From Biscogniauxia marginata (lineage: Eukaryota; Ascomycota; Sordariomycetes; Xylariales; Xylariaceae), in assembly GCA_022695795.1 (NCBI GenBank), contig MU404224.1, positions 1 to 53,498 on the forward strand: a DNA stretch of 53,498 nt, given 5' to 3'. Made by a program: the position numbers and the translations under genes. Positions 1-10,550 of this stretch are shown one piece after another. The stretch's first letter is position 1. Every line of letters begins with the position of its first letter. The notes beneath the pieces were generated by a model. The model had not been told where the DNA came from, did not search any database, and worked only from the letters and a program-made list of their open reading frames with translations.

Positions 1-83
1 CACCCCCCCAACCACCACCCCCCCCCCCCCCCCCCCCAAACCCCCCCCCCCCCCCCCGGGGGGGGGCCCCCCCCCCCCCCCCC
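1..83. other. Poly-C low-complexity contig end
   Basis: This is almost entirely C with a short G block near 58-67. Its composition is unlike anything else in the window except the mirror poly-G at the far end. No telomeric TTAGGG or CCCTAA units are present. The most economical reading is an assembly extension into poly-G sequencing artefact read on the opposite strand, not genomic DNA. Confidence 0.85.
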
Positions 84-317
84 GTTATTATCAGCACGTT
101 ATGTGAATAATAGAAAATGATCTATAGTTATCTTGGCTTGACTTATTGAACCGTTGCATCTTATAATATATAGCTTCTGTCCCCTCCTTTTCTGCAATAA
201 TGAACTCTAAAGCCGATGCTGTGGACGGCGGTAACTTACACCAAAGTTCCAGAACATATCCACACATATACTAAATCTCTTACAGGATCGTCATCGTACA
301 AAACGCGTGTCTAGTTT

Positions 318-1890
318 CTACATCCACAAGCATAGTTTACCGCTACCGCTCCCGGCAGCAACCCAATTATGAGTTGGGTGGAACTCGGCTACGGCAGGAA
401 CCGCCGTTATTCCTTCGCCATCTAGCTGAGCGAGTTGCTTTCCATCGCTGTCGTAAATGTCGACAAAGCGATTCATGTTTGCGATGGCGAACTTGTGAAC
501 GCCATCGGCAGGGTTGATTTGCCATTGAGGCTTAAGAATCGTCACCCATCGACCAGTCTGGTTGTTGTGAGGGATTGAATGGGCGGGTGTCATCTGCTTC
601 TCAGACAAGTCCTGCCCAGGCTTCCATTTCATTGCGTCCGACATGTCGTAAATTTTGACCGTGTCATCGTAGGATGACGTCGCCAGATGACCACCGCGAC
701 TCCACGAGGCGTGCGACACTGAAAGTCGAGAGTGGTGTTCGCCTAGAAGTGACGGGTGTCGGAGTTCACCCTTGCCTTTGATCATCCGCAAGTCCCAGAT
801 CTTGAGAGTCCGGTCAAGAGATGCCGTTGCTACGAGATGCGGGATAAGCGGGTGTAGTGAGAACCCTCCAATTTTCTGTTCGGTTAGCGTCCACATTTCT
901 GCCTTGTCCTTGCTGCGTCTATCAAAGCGCCCGAGGAAGCCTTCCAAAGTAGAGAAGAAGATAGTATCTTTAGTTTCCGGCGAAACGTCGATACAGCTAA
1001 TTCCAATTTCTTCATTATCATCGTCGGGCTGCCACAACTGGCTGCTAACCTGTGTTTGTAGGTCTAGACATCGTATGGAAGAGTCATAGGAGCCTGTAAT
1101 TACGGAGTTGGGATCGAACGTGGGCACTTTGATAGAGGATATGGTCCTATTATGCACCTCAAAAGCACCTATTTTCGGAATAGGAATGTCGGCGTCCTCA
1201 TCGTCATAATTGGGTGTCTCTTGAGAACCATCAAAGAAACCCAACGTTCCTTTCTTATCACCAGCAAGGACAATAGGTTTGTCCTTCATGGGGTGAAAAC
1301 TGAGAGCATATACTCGTTCTGGAGTGATCTTTATGTCTGTACACAACCTATTAACACGAGCTTTTCTCATCCGCGACGTCTTCCGACTTACCGTTGGGCT
1401 GCCACCCCTCATATAGCTTAAGCTCATTCATGCCTTTCCTGAGACTCAATAGCTTCTCGTCTGACGTGTCCTTGATATCATTATCGGTGAATGTACGCAC
1501 GCCCGGTTGGGCACCTTGGGCAAAACTAGCGAGGGCATCGGTGTTTGACCATCTTTGCCCTTCGACCTGAAGTTTTGAGAGGACCAGGTCGCCGCTCGTT
1601 CGAGTACGTTTTGGCTCGCGCAAGCCAAGGGCCTTAGGAATATCTTCAGGCTTGACGCTATTAGATTCGGCATCAGCCCCGGCAAGCCTTGCACTCTGTC
1701 TTGTGGGGATAGTGCGAGTGCGCGTCACTGGTTCTGCAGCTTTTCTCTTTCTAGGAGCAGTGGACTTAGGGGGTGGTGCGGCCGCCTTGCGCATCTTAGC
1801 CCCGAGCTCTGCTGTTTCCTTTAGGAGCTTGGCATTGTTCGCAACATTTGCTCTTCTCCGTGCCTCAAAGGCACTGAGTTCGGGAGCCAT
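318..1890 (-). CDS. CMR1: CMR1-type WD40 DNA-damage-binding protein
   Basis: The protein has 505 aa in two exons (1890-1392 and 1336-318). The 55-nt intron at 1391-1337 has a GTAAGT donor and a CAG acceptor, and splicing joins GWQPN directly to DIKITPERV. Without it the first frame hits a stop 11 codons later, so this is an intron and not a frameshift. The first 120 residues are basic, Ala/Pro/Lys-rich and nuclear-looking. Residues from about 165 on form a WD40 propeller with visible blades (VITGSYDSSIRCLDL, ATASLDRTLKIWDLR, ATSSYDDTVKIYDM, AAGSGSGKLCLWM). Members of the CMR1/WDR76 family bind DNA and chromatin and act in replication-stress and protein quality-control foci; that role is inferred by family. 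The ATG at 1890 (MAPELSAFEARR) is the first ATG in frame. The gene is divergent from the Mtf2-like gene. Confidence 0.9.
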
Positions 1891-2756
1891 AGTGTACACC
1901 TATGAGAAGAGATTAAGGGAGTGAGGTCCCGAGACTGTGGAAGAACACCCCGAGAGCCAATTTTTAAAGGGCAATTAATAGCAAGCAGGCTGGCCAGACT
2001 TGTATGCCGAGTTGGATAGAACAAGAAGACCCTTGTGAAGAGTGACGCCGCACATCTGTACGGATGTACACGCGGTGGTGATAGAAATGGCTCCCGAGCC
2101 CAAACCAGAAAACTAACGAGAAGGAGAGGTAACGAAGTAGATTGTAACGGAAACAAGGAATTGGTCACTGTACCAGGGCCCGGGAAATCGGATTGGATAG
2201 ATAAATAGACGCACCAGACGTGCAGCTACATACAGAAGACAGAAAGAAGGTGGAAGCTGGGATTCCGCGATGCGCGACACGACGAGGGATGAAATTCAAT
2301 TAAACGCGAAGTCATGCGCCAGCGCGTCGGCGGTAACGGTAGGAAGGTTCCCCGCCAAGCGCCCGTCAAGATGTTAATAGCGTTTAAACGATTAAATTAG
2401 ACCTTTTACTAAGTAGTCGGGTTTAAGAATATTCAATCGTAGGTAATCGGGCCGTAGCTACGGTTTAGGTAGCTGGTGGGTACATATATGCTGCAATAAG
2501 GTAACATTATATTATAACCGAGTAGTAGTGGTCCTGATAACTTCTGCGCTATCCGTATCGATAAGCTCTTCTAGTTTACTTTGAAAGTCGCATCGCTTGA
2601 TGAAAATTTCGGTTTCTTCAACCGCCTGGTGTATGTTGACCCTGCCCGTCGTCATCTGTACCGTTCTCTCTTGTTGTCGCTTTGCCCTAGGGAATATAAA
2701 TGATCGGCCGTAACGAGCTCTCCGTTTGATCTCGGAGAAAGACACCAACCATTGCA
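1891..2756. promoter_or_regulatory. Divergent intergenic region between CMR1 and Mtf2-like gene
   Basis: This 866-bp gap separates two divergent housekeeping genes and must hold both promoters. I see no convincing gene: the open frames here lack family-like sequence. There are short AT-rich patches around 2380-2520 and no clear TATA box. Confidence 0.5.
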
Positions 2757-4309
2757 ATGCCTTCTACGCTTCTACCTTTCCTCTATCAGACGAGGACCAT
2801 CTTCCGAATACCACCTCGGGCGCCGACCGCTTTCGCGCGCTCTCTACATGCAACATGTGTGCGGCCCAAGGCAAATAACGACATTCCTTTTGCTACAGAT
2901 GTTCCTGGGGAAGATGTCCCAATGGAACCGCGTGGTACTATAACCCCGTCCGAACGTCAGGTTTTCGAGCGCATCTTCGCCGACATCAAAGCTCGCGGCC
3001 TCAAGCCCCAGGCTAGAGAAGATGCCCAGCCAGCCGCCGAATCTTCCACGGCATCAAGATCTGCTTTGCTCATCATGCAGCAAGCCGCACAAGATGCGCG
3101 CCAGGCCCGTCCCGCCACTGTGACCGCCCCGAGCATGCTTGCTGGGGCCGCGAAGGACCGGAACAAAGCCCTCCTGCGTTTCCCTGCCGAGCTGCGAGCC
3201 GCCGCGAGCAAGGCGCTCGATACCATCCAGGCCCAGGCCGTAGGAGGCAAGAGTAGCCAAGACGGACTATTCGGTGACGAGACTGGTACTGTGGACGAAG
3301 ACGAATTTGTCGACGAAGGGTGGAAGGCCCCGCCTCATAGCTTCGGTCGCACGATCGAATTAGATGCGAAGAGACATCCGGAACGCATGCGCATTGAAGG
3401 TATGATTATCGGTGCCAAGACCGACTTCGAGCTGTGGGATGTTTTGGAGAAGGAGGTTTTCACCATGCCAGCTAAGTTGGGCATCGCGAGAAGCAACGTG
3501 GAGACGGACGAAGCGCTCTCTACCGAGTCCACTATAGCACCGTCTAGCGAGCAGGCCACCAACACGGAGGATCCTCATGATAAGGACGTTTCTGCAATTG
3601 AACGTCTCGAAGCTGCGGCCGAAGTCGGAACTGTGTCCCCTATAAAGGCGGACACTTCCGGAAGCCCTGACCCCCATCAGACGTTGAGCCTCTATATCCA
3701 TGGCCCTCTCTACCCAGCGTATCTCTTGCTTGCCCTTCGACGTCTGAATATGGCATTTCGTACACCTTCACCACTCGTGTTTTCAATATTGCCCCGGATC
3801 AAGGAACTAGGACTAAAATCTTACGTACTTGGCGTCTCGACACCTTTTTATAACGAACTGCTCCGGATATACTGGACTCGTCGGGGCGATCTCTCTGGAA
3901 TGCTCGGTCTCTTGGAAGAGATGCGGCACTGTGGACTGTACTTTGATGAGCAGACGGCATCTGTCATGGATCGAGTCGATGAGGCGGTATTCACCATGGC
4001 TAGTCTGAAGAACAAAAATTCTTTTGGAAGGGCTCTCATGACGATGCCCGAGTATGAGCATTCCAGTAAGTGCCTTTTGTTTTTCATTTATTCCGTTATT
4101 TCAATTAATCGAGGTGTTGTTTCTCGAGTCTAAAACACGACCAAAGGGCCCATGTCCCTTGTTTCGTGCTGGCTGTGTCTCTTGGGCTACCGCGAGAACT
4201 GCTAGAATGAGCAACTGCTAACTCGTATTCAGTGCGAAACCGTATCCGGCATTGGCGTGCCATTATAGATGTTTCTATTAAACAGAGACTTGCAGATTTT
4301 AGCTATTAA
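2757..4309 (+). CDS. Mitochondrial Mtf2-like C-terminal domain protein
   Basis: The protein has 461 aa in two exons (2757-4065 and 4233-4309). The intron at 4066-4232 has a GTAAGT donor, a branch site TGCTAAC at 4216-4222 and a CAG acceptor. Splicing replaces a spurious hydrophobic tail with a basic end (MRNRIRHWRAIIDVSIKQR) that reads like a proper C-terminus. The N-terminus is Arg/Ser/Thr-rich without acids and carries RSLHAT, a typical mitochondrial presequence. A conserved block, ITPSERQVFERIFADIKARG, lies near residues 60-80. The C-terminal helical domain spans about 310-461 (YPAYLLLALRRLNMAFRTPS; LSGMLGLLEEMRHCGLYFDE). It resembles the fungal Mtf2 (Nam1) family, which couples mitochondrial transcription with RNA processing and translation. 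The function is family-based, and the assignment rests on pattern resemblance only. Confidence 0.75.
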
Positions 4310-4642
4310 TGAGCATTGTCTCGGTTTCATGGTAATCGTTGTATACTACATCTCTCAATAGTCACAATTCTACACGCATGCCTCGATTTCTATCTGGCTT
4401 AACATATGTACTTGATCATGTCGCGTTTGACTACGTGATCTGTTCCTAGAAAATCAACTCAGCTAACCAGACTGACTAGGGTCAAGCCAGCTGATCAGTA
4501 CCCAATGGTATAATTGCTAAGAGTATTTATCAACTGCTCACAGGAAAAATGATAGACAATCGTAACACACCTGCGGAATTATAACTACTCTGTTATAAGG
4601 GAGCCTACAATTTGAAATTCAGATTTACGGTCAACGATGTAG

Positions 4643-4666
4643 CGAATTGTCGAATTGTCGAATTGT
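4643..4666. repeat. Tandem octamer repeat (3 x CGAATTGT)
   Basis: There are three perfect head-to-tail copies of CGAATTGT. They are too short for a mobile-element signature. This is probably a slippage product, or possibly a clustered binding site upstream of the acetylesterase gene. Confidence 0.8.
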
Positions 4667-5139
4667 CTATTTCGCATAGCAAATCCGATTACCCCCGCTA
4701 TTGATGTCCTTGCCTATGCGAGTTGGTGATTGGTGGCAATTTACTTCAATACCATCTCGGCTGCTTCAACCGATTACACTACGACCTTAGCTACATAGAA
4801 ACTTGGCGGAAGCACTGTCCCCGTCGAGGCTCGTCAAGCTTCTCCACAACTTACAATGCAACATATAAGGTAGGTAGAAACTATCCACCCCACATGACAC
4901 TTTAATGGATACAGCCAAGAGAGCCTTTGCAAGCAGCCGGACACTTTACAGCTTCACAATGGGGCAGGTCGATCCACCTCGGACATAGAATGTTGGCATC
5001 CTGCAATAGGTGCTGAAACGAGACGCCTAGCCGCCCAAATGACAGGCTTTCTCGTATGCAAGCTTGTCTGGCCCTCCAAGGGAGAGGAGAGAGGGCCAAG
5101 TCCTCGACCTCGTGGACGGACAACCCGCTGGGTGGATAA

Positions 5140-5149
5140 TATATATATC
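5140..5149 (+). promoter_or_regulatory. Possible TATA element of the acetylesterase gene
   Basis: TATATATAT sits about 170 bp upstream of the ATG at 5315, with a plausible 5'-UTR between. It is the only TATA-like run close to this gene, and the assignment is by position only. Confidence 0.3.
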
Positions 5150-5314
5150 TGATCCATGCGCCGTGCGATCAGCCGGCTTAAAAATATGCTTCTGTCCTCC
5201 TGCATGTGCATTCCACGTGGTTAGCTCGATCTATCGCCGTCGATCACCCTCTACGCCAACCGAAGGAATATTTCTAGCTCTTTGATGCGAGAGTCGCTCT
5301 TATAGCTATCTGCT

Positions 5315-6768
5315 ATGGCTTCGCTTCTTACTTTATGTCTGCTTCCCACGTTGGGCTTTGCTCACCCTTGGAACTCCTTGTCAAAGTCGAATGCCGCGAG
5401 AGCGGCAGCGGCTACTATTCACTTAGTGAGTAATCACCAGATTTGTTTCTTCATTACAAAGGCCCTTTTTCCTCTCGAGTTCTAATTCCGAGCTCTTGAC
5501 ATCCCTAGCCCATTCTGTACATATTGGAAGAACAATTAACTGACTATCCAACAGTGTGGCGATAGTACGATGGCGAAGGGCGGCGGCGGCAGCGGCACCG
5601 AAGGTTGGGGTCAGTACCTTCAATACAGCTTCAATAGCGCCAATTTCGTTGTGAGCAATAGCGCCATTGGCGGTCGAAGCGCTAGGTCATTCACGAGAGA
5701 AGGGCGGTTCGACGCTGTTGCGGAAAACGTGAAGTCGGGAGACTGGGTGGTCATCGAGTTTGGGCATAACGACGGTGGGAGCTTGACGCCCACTGATAAC
5801 GGCCGGACAGACTGCTTCGGATCAGGAGACGAAACTTGCGAAACGGTGACTCTGACCATCCTTGGATACGTTTCGAGTTGTTAGAGCTAACAATTGATAG
5901 ACATATAATGGGGTTCAAGAAACGGTTTTGACCTACCCTGCTTATTATAAGAAGGCTGCCCAACAGTTTCTCGACAAGGGAGCCAAGGTCATCTTGAGGT
6001 CAGCATACTAATTCGTTTTCACTCTTAAAATTTAGTTGTTCTCAGGAGCAGATCATTCTTGTGCCCTTATGCCCAACAAAGAGGTTCATGTCTTTTTAAA
6101 TCATAAATCATTTTGCACGAACGCGACTTTGCTCACACGTGCGCGCGAATAGTGCTCCAACTCCAAACAATATCTGCGAATCCGGTACTTGCAGCTGGGG
6201 GCCTTCTCGGTTCGACTATTATGCATGGTAGGCCTTCGATATCAATAACAACTGATATCAGTGAGCTCCAGCTAACGGGATTCGCAGGTTGGCAGCAGCT
6301 GAGCTAGGCGGAACAGCCGCAGGCGTATACCATGTACCCCATGGTGAATATGCCGCTCAAGTCATGACGAACTTGGGGGCCTCGACTGTGAACGCGAATT
6401 ATCCCAATGATCGTAAGTAGACTGCTTACTTTGGTTCATCATAATCATTTTCTGCTCCTAACCGGGAACGCTTTCTGTTCTTGGAGTTCGCATGAAAATA
6501 TGCCTTTTCCTTTCTTCCCTCTTGATCAATATCAATCTCCACCATGACAAAAAATATCTTCACCATCCTTATACCTATACTAAGCTAACTAAATATGTCA
6601 GATACCCACACTGGTCCTTACATGGCGAACGTCATGGCCGGTAGCTTCGTACTGGGATTACGGTGCGGTACCTCGGATCTCGGGAAGGGGGTCACGAACT
6701 CAACCGAGTCTCTCACGTCGTCTTCCTATGGCCCCTGCATTTCGCATAACTCTACTGTTCCCACTTAG
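5315..6768 (+). CDS. Rhamnogalacturonan acetylesterase (CE12, SGNH hydrolase)
   Basis: This is a secreted esterase that removes acetyl groups from the rhamnogalacturonan I backbone of pectin (family role). The protein has 288 aa in six exons: 5315-5425, 5555-5845, 5901-5998, 6153-6227, 6288-6412 and 6602-6768. All donors are GT and all acceptors AG, and phases agree throughout. The signal peptide is about residues 1-16 ([16 protein letters not shown]). Catalytic-site blocks are all visible: [19 protein letters not shown] (nucleophile Ser), [19 protein letters not shown] and NDHTHT (Asp-His of the triad). The TPNN block appears only after splicing exon 3 to exon 4 across 5999-6152, which supports the model. 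Length is close to usual for CE12 without a CBM. It converges on the NCS1 permease gene. Confidence 0.88.
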
Positions 6769-7291
6769 AAAGTCTCGCCGGGAAAAGCATACCCTCAATG
6801 TTGACCTTTGTGGAGGTGGTAAGGGATGCTGTCTAAGCGAAATAAAAATAGATAGCCTGCTAGCTTCGCGATTACGTTCGTGTATAGGTATATACGTGTC
6901 TATATGAAAGGTTTGTGAGATGTATATATCACGTTAGTTAACAATTTTGTTGATGTATATATGATGAACATAGTATAATATCCAATTGGTAATATATTCA
7001 CAACTGAGAAACTCTTAAATGGAAATATACGCCTTGACAGGCTAAAACCTCGGTACTCTTGTTTTTTTTTTGTTACTCCTGTAAGCAGTGTATTGTAAAA
7101 ATCAGAATCCCGAAGATTCAGCAGTTACTTCTATGGTTGCGTGACTAACCTTCGGCTTAAGGGCTTGTAGTAGGGTAGGAATCCACGCAGTCGAGGGTCT
7201 ATATGTAACAAGAAGCGATGTAATGATTGGCCGTCTATGATTATTCTAAATTGTCTTCATGGATAGAGGTGCATATTCTAGAAGTCTATTA
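6769..7291. other. Convergent 3' intergenic region
   Basis: This 523-bp gap lies between the convergent acetylesterase and permease genes. It is AT-rich with TATATA runs (6895-6975) and a T9 tract near 7062, consistent with 3'-UTR and polyadenylation sequence on both strands. No gene is seen. Confidence 0.6.
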
Positions 7292-9072
7292 TTATCTCCC
7301 GCTCAGTTTCTTCTCCATTATCCGCAAGGGTATATAGAATACCGCCGTCAGCACAAACGCCAATTCAAATCCAATGTCGCCCGCACTCTTCGCAATTGGG
7401 CCAGTGAACCAAACCTGCGCCATAGAAGGGATAACCAAGGCAAAGCTCAGGGCACTCGCTGTTATAGCAGCAATTCCTAATGGCAGTCGCGATGCTGTAT
7501 TCCAAATTTTAGGGTCGTATGTGTCATACTGGCACCTTCGAAAGACCACGTGCTCCGTGATGAGGGCCGACGAGAAAGCTGCCGACCAATATCCGATAAG
7601 CGCGATGAAGTTCTCGAGGTTGTCAAAGAAGTCCGTCGCCGCCTTAATACTGACGGGGATGACGATGGCGGTAACCACGATCGAGAAAACATAGCGCGGG
7701 ACTCTGACGAGCTGGGGAACGAGGATCTGGAAGTTGAGCGTGATCGAATACATGGTGGCCGAGATATTGCCTAGCATTGTGAATGCCAACGCCACGACGA
7801 TGAACTCTCCGAAACCGCCGGCACTAGACGCCATGCTTGCGAGGACTCCACCTACCGCTGTGGTATCGTATCCTTCTTGCCACCCGGGGACGTTAGATAT
7901 GGCGCCACCGATCGCGGCACCGAGTGTCATTAGGAGCTGGAGAAGGAATTAGTAGTGACCTTCATCTCAAAGAGACAGCAGTGTGGGATGACACAAATAA
8001 AGGAGGGTACTCATATAAAGATGGGTAGTAGGGAGATTACTTACCACCGGCGGAATTACCAAACCCGCATAGCCATATAAGAAAAGTCTCCAACTAAGTT
8101 TATGTAAGTCTCTAAAGATAGGAGGCACTGATAAACAGAGACTCACGATGGAAACTTGGGATTTAGGTATGTCGTAAAGTCCGATGAAAGGGTGGCATAG
8201 GGTATCATATAGGAGGCAATGACACCCCCAAAGCTAAGCACGCTGGCTGCAGTAGCAGGCTCGGTGGGTGCTTGGTCGTGAAGATGTGAGCCTCCGCATC
8301 CAGTTACGATTACAATAGCGATGACTGCGGGAACCCATGCGAACTTTTCATAGCTGTGTAGGAAGAAATATCCACAAAACGAAACCAACATAGCCAAGAC
8401 GCCAATGATAACAATACCGACGTCTGGTGTAAGGGTCCCCCCGGTGACGGCCGAGAGGCACTGCCCGCCAATGACACATATCACCACGCAAAATCCCGTG
8501 AGGGTGGCCAAGTTCAGGACGACCGGGATACACACCAAGTACCGACCGAAAGAATACCGGGCTTGAATCATCTGCCGGAGACCCGTCTTGGGGCCAAGAG
8601 TTCCGAGATAAACTGGGATGGCTGCGGTTAGCAGACAGAAGAACAGGATGACGAGAGCGCAATCCCGGAGACTCAAGCCAAAGGTAGAGCTTCCAAGTAG
8701 GCCAAAGGTGATCCTGAATTTTTGGTTAGTTAACTCGGCTCATAAACTCGCACCGCAATATGAGGCTCTGACTCACGGCAAAAGATTGATATTGATGCAC
8801 GCCCATATCGAGAAGTAACTAGAATACTTAGTCGAGGTTCGCTCCTCCAGGGGCACAGGCAACACGCCCCGTTCCTCGACAGGGCCTGCTGAGATGGCCT
8901 TCATTGCGAGTTTTTGTAGGCTTCCCAACTTGCCGACTCCTGCCTCGAAGGCGTGACTCCGACCGGCCGTCTTCTTGACATCCTCCTGCTCTGCGGTGGT
9001 GAGGTGACGATCATGAACATGGCCATTGTCGCCGTGCGGTGGATCCTGTAGCATTTTGGCAGCCCCCGACAT
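7292..9072 (-). CDS. NCS1 purine/cytosine permease
   Basis: The protein has 518 aa in four exons: 9072-8777, 8713-8147, 8093-8045 and 7936-7292. Introns are 63, 53 and 108 nt with GTGAGT/GTGAGT/GTAAGT donors. Exon 3 is only 49 nt but restores SWRLFLYGYAGLVIPPV, a helix the neighbouring exons lack. About 12 hydrophobic segments follow an acidic/basic cytoplasmic N-terminus that ends in the family-like ERGVLPVPLEERTSTKYSSY. Further NCS1 hallmarks are FGLSLRDCALVILF, GPKTGLRQMIQARYSFGRY and LNPKFPS. This resembles the Fcy2/FcyB branch (proton symport of adenine, hypoxanthine and cytosine at the plasma membrane); the substrate is inferred. It is convergent with the acetylesterase and has a long upstream region. 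Confidence 0.88.
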
Positions 9073-10550
9073 GCCGCAAGGGACGAACCGAGCAGTAATG
9101 ATGTAGAAGGCTCGAGAGGGAACTCGCCCTTAAAGATTGAATTGTTCCTTAGTTTTAACCGAAATGCTAGGCGCTAGCGACGACTCACACCAACTCCCTA
9201 GGATGACTCAATACGGAAGGTCAGCGTCCCGTGTGATCACGAAGATAAGAAGAGAGCGCCTTTTTTTCTTTTTTCTTTTATCTCACCGGCGATTACCCCG
9301 TTCAACTACCCACAAATATTATCTTCAATCGCCGGGGTTACATCCGGGATTAAAGATAGAGTTTAAAGAACGGCCTAACCTAGAGGTTCCTGAAGACCAA
9401 TTACGTAAAGGGAATCATTTGATTAAAGGAAGAAATCAAGGGCTAGACCAAGTCTATTTACCTGACGTGGTACTAAATGACCCGGTGCACTGGTGTGGGC
9501 AATCTGGTGAGTCGAGACTGTTACCATTTGTACCTAAATTTCTGACTCGGGAACACCCGCTAGTCCGTCTCCGGGCCGGAGAGGGATAAGAGGTTAGGGA
9601 GGTCAGGAGGTTGTACGGAATTCAGGACTCGTTTTGCCTCCGACTCTCTTCACATGCAAAAGCGCGCAACAATAACACAAAGACAAAAAAGAGAAATATG
9701 TTGAAACAAAAGATATGCCGGCCAGGAGGAATTTTCCCCTTAACCAATTGCAATTCTACACCACACACAATAAAAGACAAATGTGGCACGATGGATTATT
9801 TTTCTCAATGTACGTGTTATAGACGTGGGCGGACACTGAAATCTGGGAAAAGGTAGGTACAATACATACATGGTTAAAATGATGAGTACCTACTTACTTA
9901 AAAAAGCATATAAACGTGCATGAATGCTGGTAAGTGTAGCTTGTTACGTTCTGTAGGTATTTAGTACCTAAGGAGGTAAGCTAATGTGAATAAGCTGGCG
10001 GATAGAATACTCCTGTGAACCCCACTGAAAAAGGCCGAGCTCGGGAATTGAGTTAGGTACACTCGAGTCCACGCATTCAATGTATCGGCGATTAGAGCTT
10101 CCATGACGACATCTAAACATCACGATGGTGGATTTTCCACACACGGCCGGGGGCACCTAAGTTTAGGTAATGTATACGTTATTTGCACTACATGTAGGTG
10201 GTACAAATAACGTAGTGCCCCAGTACGCGCGACAGAAGGTTTTGAGTGGGCAATAGTTACACATAGATCATGTAGTACCTACTTAGGTTGTGGCTTTGTT
10301 CTTCCAGGAAGAAAAGTAGGTGCTTGCTACATCTGAACTACTTGCTCGAGACATTACCTAATAATAGCCCACCCTCTAGGTATATTAGGTACACATTACG
10401 CATTTGACAGAAGGCGAACTCAGACAACCTTCTTACCGACTGCGAACATAGTCGGATTTATACACGCCATGTCTCCTCCAACCTAACTGTAACACTTACC
10501 ACCACCGTCGAGAGATCCATCCAATCAGTGAAGCAATATCAACCTCGCCA
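9073..10550. other. Long intergenic region rich in TAGGTA/TACCTA motifs
   Basis: This 1.48-kb gap separates the divergent permease and mannose-isomerase genes. A pyrimidine tract lies at 9258-9282. A 9-bp inverted repeat, CCGGCGATT (9286-9294) with AATCGCCGG (9327-9335), could be a regulator site for the permease. From about 9850 to 10400 the motif TAGGTA or its complement recurs roughly every 30-80 bp. No credible gene is visible. Confidence 0.5.

Larger units (their letters stand above)
4310..5314. other. Intergenic region with short tandem repeat
   Basis: This 1-kb stretch lies upstream of the acetylesterase. The octamer CGAATTGT is repeated exactly three times at 4643-4666. A TATATATAT stretch at 5140-5149 lies about 170 bp before the acetylesterase ATG. 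No credible gene is visible. Confidence 0.5.

Noticed and set aside
1337..1391. Apparent frameshift in the CMR1 gene
   Set aside because: A perfect 55-nt intron (GTAAGT...CAG) joins the two frames and restores the family sequence.
2512..2757. 81-codon frame in the CMR1/Mtf2 spacer
   Set aside because: It overlaps the Mtf2-like start region, with no homologous pattern.
5999..6152. Acetylesterase considered a pseudogene because exon 3 seems to end in a stop
   Set aside because: Splicing 5998 to 6153 gives VILSAPTPNN and a full-length, motif-complete enzyme.
9137..9589. 150-codon frame upstream of the permease
   Set aside because: It lacks a proper ATG start and crosses a poly-pyrimidine tract; its composition is non-coding.
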